From Solirubrobacterales bacterium (GTDB lineage: Bacteria > Actinomycetota > Thermoleophilia > Solirubrobacterales > Solirubrobacteraceae), in the NCBI GenBank assembly GCA_025963935.1, contig JAOPZV010000248.1, positions 1 to 34,439 on the forward strand: a stretch of 34,439 nt of DNA, written 5' to 3'. A program made the position numbers and the translations under genes. Below the pieces are notes generated by a model, which searched no databases, was not told where the DNA came from, and saw only the letters and a program-made list of their open reading frames with translations. Below are positions 8,128 to 15,888 of this stretch, piece after piece (the first letter of the stretch is position 1; each line of letters starts with the position of its first letter).

Positions 8128-9951
8128 ATGAGGGAGGCTAGAACGATTCTCGGGGGGGCCGCGGCGCTGCTCGACGGCGGACGTGCCGGCAAGACGAGCC
8201 GGCGCGAAGCTCGCGCCGCGCTGGTCAGCGCCGCCGCGCTCTACACGGTTGGCGCGATGCTCTGCGCCACCGCTGCGCTCCTTCCCCACGTGAGCTCCCC
8301 TGCGGCCGTCGTGGCGATCGCCGTGGCCGCCTTTTTGACGGCCGTCGCCCTGATGCTTGCCTACGCCCGCCAGCGCCGCGGCCTGACCCTTGCCTGGGTC
8401 GCGGATCTGTGGGGGGTCGTGCTCGTCGCCCTGCTGTGTGCGGCGACCGGTGGCGCGGGCAGCCCTTTCGGTCTCGTCTACTTCTTCGCGATCGGCCACG
8501 CCGCCGCCTTCCAGCCGAGAGGGCGCCTGCTCGTGGTGTGGGCCGCCGGACTGATCGCCTTCCTGGCGCCGCTGGCCTACTCGCACGTGTCGAGCTCCTT
8601 CGGGGCGTTCGCCTGCGTGGGCATCGTGCTGGCGCTGCTGGCCTCGGGCCTCGTCCATTTCGCGCTCGAACGGGTGCGCCAGCAGCGCTGGCGCCTTGAA
8701 TTCCTGATCGCCGCCACCGCGCATCTCGACACCTCGCTCGACCCCCAACAGACACTCCAGAAGATCGCACGCACCGCCGTTCCCGAGCTCGCCGAGCTGT
8801 GCGTGATCGACCTGATCGACGCCGACGGCTGGATCACCACGACGGTGGCCGCCGCCGTCGACAGCGCCGTCGCGAGGTCCTTTGAAGACGTCCGCAACGC
8901 GCAGCCGCTGCACATCCGCGGCCACCACCCGATCGCCCGAGCGTTACAGGCGCGCAAGCCGTTCATCGCGCAGGACCTGGCCGACTCGGCAGCGTTTCAG
9001 CTGGCCGCCGAGAGCGATGAGCAGGCGCGCTTCATGCGCGACGCCGGCTGCCGCTCAGCTGCGGTGTTCCCGATGATCGCGCGCGGCCGGATGCTTGGCG
9101 CCGTCTCCTTCCTGCATCTCGGCGAGGACGTCAGCTACGAGCAGGGACAGCTCGCCGTCCTGGACGACCTGACGGGCAGGGCGGCCCTGGCGTATGACAA
9201 CGCTCGCCTGTACGCCGAGCGGGCGCGCGTCGCCCACACCCTTCGTCGCAGTCTGATGCCGGCTGCGCTGCCGGCGATCGCGGGCCTGGACCTCGCGAGC
9301 TTCTTCCGGCCGATGGGCGCGGGCAATGAAGTCGGCGGTGACTTCTACGACGTCTTCGGAGACCGCTCCAGCTGCTGGCTCGTCGTGGGCGACGTGTGCG
9401 GCAAGGGGGCCGACGCCGCCGTGCTCACCGGCTTCCTGCGGCACACCACGATCGCGTACGCGCGCGAAGGTGTCGGGCCGGCCAGCGTCCTCGCGCGCGT
9501 CAACCAGGCGATGCTCGAACAGGACTTCGACGGCCGCTTCGCGACGGCGATCCTCGCGCGCCTCGCGTTCCGCAGCTCGGAGGTGCAGGTCACGCTCGCC
9601 GCGGCCGGGCACCCGCCGGCTCTGATCGCGCGAACGGGCGGCGCAGCCGAGGAGTTCGGCGACTGTGGGACGCTGCTCGGGGTGTTCGCTGACCCGGTGA
9701 TCAGCGAGAGCTCGATGCTGCTGCGTCCGGGCGACACGCTCGCGCTCTACACCGACGGCCTGTCGGAGGCCCATGCGCCGGAGCGGACAGTGAGCGTCCA
9801 GGAGATGCTTGCGCAGCTCGCCGGCCAGTCACCGCGTTCGGCGCAGGCGACGATCGACGCGCTGCTCGAGCTCGTCGAGCTCACCGACGATGCGCGCGAT
9901 GACGTCGCCGTGCTCGCCGCACGGGTCAAGCCTGCGGGCTCGGCCGCCTAG
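8128..9951 (+). CDS. Membrane-associated GAF-domain PP2C/SpoIIE-type serine phosphatase
   Basis: N-terminal hydrophobic segments; GAF-like middle (LDTSLDPQQTLQKIARTAVPELAELCVIDL...GCRSAAVFPMIARGRMLGAVSFLHL); C-terminal SpoIIE (GAGNEVGGDFYDVFGDRSSCWLVVGDVCGKGADAAVLTGFLR...AAAGHPPALIA...LALYTDGLSEAH...DDVAVLAARV). Confidence 0.93.
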   Translation: MREARTILGGAAALLDGGRAGKTSRREARAALVSAAALYTVGAMLCATAALLPHVSSPAAVVAIAVAAFLTAVALMLAYARQRRGLTLAWVADLWGVVLVALLCAATGGAGSPFGLVYFFAIGHAAAFQPRGRLLVVWAAGLIAFLAPLAYSHVSSSFGAFACVGIVLALLASGLVHFALERVRQQRWRLEFLIAATAHLDTSLDPQQTLQKIARTAVPELAELCVIDLIDADGWITTTVAAAVDSAVARSFEDVRNAQPLHIRGHHPIARALQARKPFIAQDLADSAAFQLAAESDEQARFMRDAGCRSAAVFPMIARGRMLGAVSFLHLGEDVSYEQGQLAVLDDLTGRAALAYDNARLYAERARVAHTLRRSLMPAALPAIAGLDLASFFRPMGAGNEVGGDFYDVFGDRSSCWLVVGDVCGKGADAAVLTGFLRHTTIAYAREGVGPASVLARVNQAMLEQDFDGRFATAILARLAFRSSEVQVTLAAAGHPPALIARTGGAAEEFGDCGTLLGVFADPVISESSMLLRPGDTLALYTDGLSEAHAPERTVSVQEMLAQLAGQSPRSAQATIDALLELVELTDDARDDVAVLAARVKPAGSAA

Positions 9952-9957
9952 AGGCGC

Positions 9958-10569
9958 TCAGCCCTCGGCCTCGGCGATCGCGCGGGCGACCGCCGCCCGG
10001 CCGTCATGCAGCACCGGCTCACCGTGCGAGACGAGCACGCGCTCGATCGGCAGCTCGAGCAGCGAGCGCATCAGCGTGGCGGCTCCCGCACGGTCGACCT
10101 GCGCCGATGCGAGCCAGCTCTCGGGCGAGACGCGCAGTCCGCCTGCCCCGTCGCCCAACAGGCGGTCGCCGGTGATCAGCGTGGCAGCGTCCGGCAGCCA
10201 GTACATCGTCTCACCAGCTCCCCGCAGCGGCCGCGGCACGACACCCTCCGGGACCGCATTCCACGCCCTGCGCGTCGTCGAGCGGTAGCGCTCGGCGAGC
10301 TGCTCGCGGTCGCGCCGGTGCCAGCGGATCGTGGTCAGGATGCTGACGGGTCGCTCGGCGATGCGCTCATCGAGCCAGGCGAGGAACTGCGCCCGGTCCT
10401 CCGCCGGGAGCAGTGGATCGAACAGCGAGACCGAATCCGGCCGCTCGTAGAGGACCGAGGCGACCTCCTGATCCCAATCGTCGGCGCTGCCGGGCTCCCC
10501 GTCCGGGGGCCAGTCGGGGTGGAGCGCCGTCCAGCGCAGCAGTCCCGGCACGATCTCCACGGGGAGCAC
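9958..10569 (-). CDS. Metallo-beta-lactamase-fold-like protein with degenerate metal-binding motif
   Basis: ATLITGDRLLGDGAGGL...IERVLVSHGEPVLHDGRAAVARAI resembles the C-terminal half of MBL proteins, but the position of HxHxDH reads SILTTIRWHRRDREQL. Track ORF extends to 10692; GTG at 10569 (VLPVEIVPGLLRW) is a more likely start. Confidence 0.6.
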   Translation of the reverse strand: MLPVEIVPGLLRWTALHPDWPPDGEPGSADDWDQEVASVLYERPDSVSLFDPLLPAEDRAQFLAWLDERIAERPVSILTTIRWHRRDREQLAERYRSTTRRAWNAVPEGVVPRPLRGAGETMYWLPDAATLITGDRLLGDGAGGLRVSPESWLASAQVDRAGAATLMRSLLELPIERVLVSHGEPVLHDGRAAVARAIAEAEG

Positions 10570-10636
10570 GACATAACCGTATCCGCCCGGCGGCGCAGCG
10601 CTAGCCCGAAGCGGAGCCTGGCCTATAGACGCAAGC

Positions 10637-10900
10637 GTGGAGGTCGCCGTCTGTTCGCATCTCGACGCCATCCGTCCCGTCGTGCCGCGCACGCCCGAAG
10701 GCTGTGAGGAGTGCCTTCGAATCGGCTCCCCGTGGGTTCATCTGCGCCTTTGCCTGACCTGCGGACACGTCGGTTGCTGCGACTCCTCGCCCAACCGTCA
10801 CGCGCGCGCCCACGCACATGCGATCGGACATCCGATCGTGCAGTCCTTCGAGCCGGGCGAGGCGTGGCGCTGGTGCTACATCGATGAAGTGTTCGTGTAG
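10637..10900 (+). CDS. UBP-type zinc finger domain protein
   Basis: CSHLDAIRPVVPRTPEGCEECLRIGSPWVHLRLCLTCGHVGCCDSSPNRHARAHAHAIGHPIVQSFEPGEAWRWCYIDEVFV: Cys/His pattern and HARAHAHAIGHP of the UBP/ZnF-UBP family; GTG start. Confidence 0.9.
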   Translation: MEVAVCSHLDAIRPVVPRTPEGCEECLRIGSPWVHLRLCLTCGHVGCCDSSPNRHARAHAHAIGHPIVQSFEPGEAWRWCYIDEVFV

Positions 10901-10903
10901 CGG

Positions 10904-12592
10904 CTAGGGAACATGGTGGGGGTGCCGGTGCTCATGTTCGAGGAGCTCGTATACCAGCTGCACCGCCATCGAACCCTCCCCGACCGCCGAGGCCACGCGC
11001 TTGATGGAGCCGCTGCGAACGTCGCCGGCGGCGAGCACACCGGGACGGCTCGTCTCGAGCAGGAGCGGACGGCGCGAGCGGCGTCGATCGTCGGGCAGCG
11101 AGCTCGCCGTCGAGGACCCGGTGAGAACGAAGCCGCGGCGGTCGAGCGCGAGCTGTCCTTGAAGCCACTGCGTGTAGGGGTCGGCGCCGATGAACACGAA
11201 GAGAGCGCGCGCGGGAAGTACGCGCCGCTCACCCGTGAGGCTGTTCTCGACAGTCAACTCCTCGAGCGTGCCTTCCCCCTCGACCCCGCGCACCGTGGTG
11301 TTGAGCAGTACCTCGACCGGACTCGTTTCGATGCGGTCGGCCAGGTAGCGAGACATGCCGGCGGTCAGCGCTTCGCCGCGGATGACGAGCCGCAGCTCGG
11401 TGGCGTAGCGCGACAGGAACAACGTGGCCTGGCCGGCCGAGTTGCCCCCGCCGACCACGACGACGGGATCGCCGGCGCACATGCGTGCCTCCGTCAGCGT
11501 CGCCGCGTAGTAGACGCTGTCACCCTCGAAGTCCTCGAGGCCCGGTACCGACAGCCGCCGGTAGCGCGCGCCGCTGGCGACGATCACCGTCCGAGTCCAC
11601 AGCTCGCGGCCGTCCGCCAGCCGCACCATGTGGCGGCCGTCCTCGGACTCCAGCGCAACAGCCTGGCTCGGGACAGCGATGTCGGCGCCGAACTTACGGG
11701 CCTGGATCGCCGCGCGCTCGCCGAGCTCCGCACCAGAGATCCCGGCGGGAAAGCCGAGATAGTTCTCGATCTTCGAGGAGGTGCCGGCCTGTCCACCGGT
11801 GGCGACGGCGTCGAGCGTGATGGTCTCCAGTCCCTCGGAGGCGCCGTACACGGACGCGGCAAGGCCCGACGGCCCCGCGCCGACGACAACAAGATCGGAG
11901 GCGCCGCGCTCCGGCGCGTGTCCCTTCAGCCCCACCGCACGTGCAAGCTGCTCGTTTGAGGGGTTCCGCAGCACCTCACCGTGCCAGACCACGACTGGCG
12001 TCTCCCGTGGTGAGACGCCGGCCTCCCGCAGCAGCTGCTCCGCCGTTTGGTCCTGCTCGAGGTCGATCCAGCGATGCGGAAGACGGTTGCGCGCGGCGAA
12101 CTCGCGCAGACGCCTCGTGTCGGGTGAGAAGCGCGACCCGATGATCCGCAGGCCCGCGCCGAGCCCGATCAGCAACTCGCGGCGCAGGAAGTAGGCGCGC
12201 AACACGAGATCGCCCAGCGGCGCGTCCTCGGCCAGAATCGAGCGAAGCCGCTCGACGGGCACGACCAGCACCTCGCCCGGCTCGCGGACCACGGTGGTGA
12301 AGAACGCCGCCTGGCCGGTCAGAAGCCCAAGCTCGCCGAGGAAGCGAGCCGGCCCGTGCACGGCGATGAGACGCTCATCCGGACGGCCGTAGCCGTCGAC
12401 GACGGCCACCAGGCCGTCGAGAACGACATGAAAGTCGTAGCTCTCATCGCCCTCCCGGAAGAGCACCTGGTCAGCCTCGGTGCGGCGAATCTCCCCGCTC
12501 GCCTTCAGCTTGGCCAGCTGATCGTCGGTCAGCCGAGGAAAGGCGCCGTCGCTGTCGGGTGTCTCGAGGAGCTGTTCGGCAGTCTCCGTCAA
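10904..12592 (-). CDS. Cyclic-nucleotide-binding-domain + thioredoxin-like + thioredoxin-reductase-like FAD oxidoreductase
   Basis: N-terminal cNMP-binding domain (ADQVLFREGDESYDFHVVLDGLVAVVDG...GPARFLGELGLLTGQAAFFTTVVREPGEVLVVP), middle Trx/Grx-like segment (LRIIGSRFSPDTRRLREFAARNRLPHRWIDLEQ...ETPVVVWHGEVLRNPSNEQLARAVGL), then two dinucleotide-binding motifs (VVVGAGPSGLAAS; VVVVGGGNSAGQA), GGQAGTSSKIENYLGFP and PGVLAAGDVRSGSIKRVASAVGEGS. Confidence 0.93.
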   Translation of the reverse strand: MTETAEQLLETPDSDGAFPRLTDDQLAKLKASGEIRRTEADQVLFREGDESYDFHVVLDGLVAVVDGYGRPDERLIAVHGPARFLGELGLLTGQAAFFTTVVREPGEVLVVPVERLRSILAEDAPLGDLVLRAYFLRRELLIGLGAGLRIIGSRFSPDTRRLREFAARNRLPHRWIDLEQDQTAEQLLREAGVSPRETPVVVWHGEVLRNPSNEQLARAVGLKGHAPERGASDLVVVGAGPSGLAASVYGASEGLETITLDAVATGGQAGTSSKIENYLGFPAGISGAELGERAAIQARKFGADIAVPSQAVALESEDGRHMVRLADGRELWTRTVIVASGARYRRLSVPGLEDFEGDSVYYAATLTEARMCAGDPVVVVGGGNSAGQATLFLSRYATELRLVIRGEALTAGMSRYLADRIETSPVEVLLNTTVRGVEGEGTLEELTVENSLTGERRVLPARALFVFIGADPYTQWLQGQLALDRRGFVLTGSSTASSLPDDRRRSRRPLLLETSRPGVLAAGDVRSGSIKRVASAVGEGSMAVQLVYELLEHEHRHPHHVP

Positions 12593-12831
12593 AGCGCCGT
12601 GAGGCCAGCGGCACTCGTGCTCGTAGTGAGACCCATGCCGTCACTGCTAGGCCGCGCGGCGCAGCTCGCAACGTCGGGTGACGGGACCGACACCGGCAGC
12701 CTCTGAACCAGTGGATAGGGGCCGGCGCTGAGGTCATCGATCGTGGGAGCTGGCCTCCTCTCCACCGCGCCGCCGCGGGCGAGGGCCGGACACATGGTCC
12801 CCGGAACGCACGAGCAGCGTAGGATCTGCGC

Positions 12832-14217
12832 ATGAACGAGCTTCCTTCGGTGGCAATCATAGGAGCGGGCGTGAGCGGACTGACGGCCTGCAAGTCGCTC
12901 GGGGACTTCGGCGTGCCCCACACCTGCTTCGAGGCGTCCGACGATGTGGGCGGCAACTGGTACTTCCAGAACCCCAACGGGGTCTCATCAGCCTATCGCT
13001 CGCTGCACATCGACATCTCGAAGCCGTCGATCTCCTTCCGGGACTTCCCGATGCCCGACCGCTATCCCGACTACCCCCACCACACGCACATCTTCGAGTG
13101 GCTGCGCGACTATGCCGACGCCTTCGCGCTGCGCGAGCAGATCCGCTTCAACACGCGGGTCGAGCGAGCGCAGCGGGGCGCCGACGGCGGATGGCAGATC
13201 ACCCTCGACGACGGCGAGATGCAGAGCTTCGACGCGCTGCTCGTTTGCAACGGACACCACTGGAACCCCCGCTACCCCGAGTTCCCAGGATCCTTCGACG
13301 GGCCGCAGATCCACTCCCACGACTACATCGACCCGAGCACACCACTCGACCTCTACGGCAAGCGGGTGCTGGTCGTCGGCATCGGAAACAGCGCCGTCGA
13401 CATCGTTTCCGAGCTCGCCCGCAAGACGGTCTCGGACACGGTCTTCCTGTCGACGCGCTCCGGCGCATATGTTGTTCCCAAGTACCTCTTCGGGAAGCCG
13501 GCCGACCAGGTCGTCAAGACCGACCCCCGCCTCCCCTCCTCGGTGCAGCGGAGACTCGCGCGCGTGCTGCCGCGCATCTTCTCCGGACGCATGGAGGACT
13601 TCGGTCTGCCGACCCCCAATCACAACTTCCTGGACGCGCACCCGACCGTCTCGAGCGAGCTCCTCGGGCGCCTCGGCGCCGGCGACGCGGTCGCGAAGGG
13701 TGATGTCGCGGAGCTGCTAGGCGATCGCGTGCGCTTCGCGGACGGCAGCGTCGAGCCGTTCGACGCCATCGTCTACGCGACCGGATACAACGTCACCTTC
13801 CCGTTCTTCGACCGTGACTTCCTCGACGCGCCCGAAAACGTGCTGCCGCTCTTCAAGCGGATGCTCAAGCCGGGACTCGACGACGTCGCTTTTATCGGGC
13901 TCGGTCAGCCGATTCCGACGATCTTCCCGTTTTCCGAGCTGCAGTCGAAGCTCGCGGCGCGCTGGCTGAGCGGCGACTGGGCGCCGCCGCCGCAACCCGA
14001 GATGGAAGAGGAGATTCGCCGCGACGAGGCGTTCCACACCGGGCACTTCCTGAACAAGCCGCGCCACACGATGCAGCTCGAGTGGTACGCCTTCCAGCAC
14101 GAGTTGCTAACCCGCTCGATCCCGGCTGGCCAGGCCCGCGCCCGCGCCGGCGCACCGACGGCGCGAGACGCGGCCGGCCGGGCGGCCACGCTGAGCCTCT
14201 CGGGTTCGCCCGCATGA
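12832..14217 (+). CDS. Flavin-containing monooxygenase (FMO-like, class B)
   Basis: VAIIGAGVSGLTACKSLGDFGVPHTCFEASDDVGGNW; FPGSFDGPQIHSHDY (FMO motif FxGxxxHxxxY); VLVVGIGNSAVDIVSELA; YATGYN. Confidence 0.92.
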   Translation: MNELPSVAIIGAGVSGLTACKSLGDFGVPHTCFEASDDVGGNWYFQNPNGVSSAYRSLHIDISKPSISFRDFPMPDRYPDYPHHTHIFEWLRDYADAFALREQIRFNTRVERAQRGADGGWQITLDDGEMQSFDALLVCNGHHWNPRYPEFPGSFDGPQIHSHDYIDPSTPLDLYGKRVLVVGIGNSAVDIVSELARKTVSDTVFLSTRSGAYVVPKYLFGKPADQVVKTDPRLPSSVQRRLARVLPRIFSGRMEDFGLPTPNHNFLDAHPTVSSELLGRLGAGDAVAKGDVAELLGDRVRFADGSVEPFDAIVYATGYNVTFPFFDRDFLDAPENVLPLFKRMLKPGLDDVAFIGLGQPIPTIFPFSELQSKLAARWLSGDWAPPPQPEMEEEIRRDEAFHTGHFLNKPRHTMQLEWYAFQHELLTRSIPAGQARARAGAPTARDAAGRAATLSLSGSPA

Positions 14218-15170
14218 GCGCTGTCGAATTCGACAGCGACGGCGTTCGCTGCGCGGGCTTCCACCTTCGCGGCGAGGGTGACGCCTTTGCCGACGGCGAC
14301 GGCCGCAGGGCGTGCGTCGTGCTCGCCAACGGGTTTGGCGGCACGGTGGACTCCGGTCTGGAACCGTACGTCGAGCGCTTCGCCGCTGCCGGCATCGACG
14401 CGCTGGCGTTCGACTATCGGCACTTCGGCGCCAGCGAGGGACAGCCGCGCCAGCTGCTGTCGATCGAGCGACAGCTGCAGGACTACGCGGCGGCGATCGC
14501 GTTCGCGCGTTCGGTGGACGGCGTCGACCCGGACCGGATCGTCGTGTGGGGCTCCTCCTACGCGGGCGGACACGCCGTGCCCGTGGCCGTCGCCGACGGG
14601 CGCGTGGCGGGCGTCATCGCACAGGTTCCCGCGATGGACGGCCTCGTCACGCTCATCAATATCGCCCGCTACGCCGGCCCGGGCCACCTTGCGAAGTTGA
14701 CCCTTGCCGGCCTACGCGACCTCGCGGCCTCGCTGCGCGGCCGCCCGCCCGTGATGCTCCCCGTCGTCGGGCCGCCGGGAAGCATCGCCGCGATGACCGC
14801 CCCTGACTCCGAGGCGGGTTACCGCTCGATCGCGGGAGCCACCTGGAGCAACGAGGTGCTGGCCCGCATCGTCCTGAGCACGGGCACATACAGACCCGGG
14901 CTTCAGGCGGACCGCCTCCCGTGCCCGATGCTCGTGCAGATCGCCGACCGTGACACCATCGCGCCCGTCAAGGCCGCCCAGGACGCTGCATGGCGGGCCA
15001 CCGGCCGCGCCGAGGTGCGCACCTACCCGATCGGCCACTTCGACATCTACACGGGCGAGCCGTTCGAGCGGGCGATCGCCGACCAGCTGCATTTTCTGCG
15101 ACGCCACGTCGGCGCTCGCTCGGACGGACGCGCGGCCGAGCCGCAGCTGCCCGCTCAGCTCGCGGGCTGA
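14214..15170 (+). CDS. Alpha/beta hydrolase
   Basis: MSAVEFDSDGVRCAGFHLRGEGD...CVVLANGFGGTVDSGLEPYVERFAAAGIDALAFDYRHFGASEG...DRIVVWGSSYAGGHAVPVAVAD...MLVQIADRDTIAPVKAAQD...TYPIGHFDIY. ATG overlaps the FMO stop (ATGA, 14214-14217). Confidence 0.9.
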   Translation: MSAVEFDSDGVRCAGFHLRGEGDAFADGDGRRACVVLANGFGGTVDSGLEPYVERFAAAGIDALAFDYRHFGASEGQPRQLLSIERQLQDYAAAIAFARSVDGVDPDRIVVWGSSYAGGHAVPVAVADGRVAGVIAQVPAMDGLVTLINIARYAGPGHLAKLTLAGLRDLAASLRGRPPVMLPVVGPPGSIAAMTAPDSEAGYRSIAGATWSNEVLARIVLSTGTYRPGLQADRLPCPMLVQIADRDTIAPVKAAQDAAWRATGRAEVRTYPIGHFDIYTGEPFERAIADQLHFLRRHVGARSDGRAAEPQLPAQLAG

Positions 15171-15195
15171 TCCGGGTCCCGACCGAGGCGGATGC

Positions 15196-15888
15196 TCACC
15201 ACGGCACGAGGCCGTGCCGGTCACTGAACGACGCCGTTGGCCCCGTCGCGTCGATCTTTGCCATCGCCACGATCACCTCGGCCCCCTGCTCGACTGTCTG
15301 CGTACCCCTGTGGCCGTTGAGGTCGGTGGCTGTGTAGCCCGGATCGACGGCGTTGACCCGCATCCCGGGAAGGGCCTTCGCGTACTGCGTGCTCAGCATG
15401 TTGACCGCCGCCTTCGACGTCGCGTAGCCGAGGGAAACCAGCGTTGACTCCAGCCGTTCGGGGTCGCTCGTCACCGCCAAGGAGCCCATCCCGCTCGACA
15501 CGTTGACGATCACCGGGTTGCCCGAGCGACGCAGCAGCGCCAGGAAGGCCTGGGTGACGCGCACGATGCCAAGCACGTTGGTCGCAAAGACGTCTGCGAT
15601 GTCCTGCGGCGTGATGTCCTCGACGGCCCTGTGGGCGCCGACGATGCCGGCGTTGTTGATCAGCACGTCAAGGCCGCTCGCCGCGGCGACGGTCGCCGCA
15701 GCGGCCGCGACGCTCGCATCGTCGGTGACGTCGAGCTGGACGAAGCGCGCTCCGAGATCCTCAGCGGCGGCCCGGCCGAGCGACTCGTCCCGGGCGGCGA
15801 CCCACACGTCATGGCCATCGGCGAGCAGGCGGCTTGCAACCTCCAGCCCGAGGCCCTTGTTGGCTCCGGTGATGAGGGTCGCGGTCAA
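15196..15888 (-). CDS. Short-chain dehydrogenase/reductase (SDR)
   Basis: LTATLITGANKGLGLEVASRLLADGHDVWVAARDES...LDVLINNAGIVGAHRAV...VNVSSGMGSLA...YATSKAAVNMLSTQYAKAL. TTG start at 15888 overlapping the upstream TGA (TTGA). The track ORF start (16143) is an in-frame extension. Confidence 0.9.
   Translation of the reverse strand: MTATLITGANKGLGLEVASRLLADGHDVWVAARDESLGRAAAEDLGARFVQLDVTDDASVAAAAATVAAASGLDVLINNAGIVGAHRAVEDITPQDIADVFATNVLGIVRVTQAFLALLRRSGNPVIVNVSSGMGSLAVTSDPERLESTLVSLGYATSKAAVNMLSTQYAKALPGMRVNAVDPGYTATDLNGHRGTQTVEQGAEVIVAMAKIDATGPTASFSDRHGLVPW

Noticed and set aside
7822-8928. 368-aa minus-strand ORF antisense to the SpoIIE phosphatase
   Set aside because: Spans an intergenic region and the start of the phosphatase gene; no recognisable domain; low-complexity Gly/Arg/His composition.
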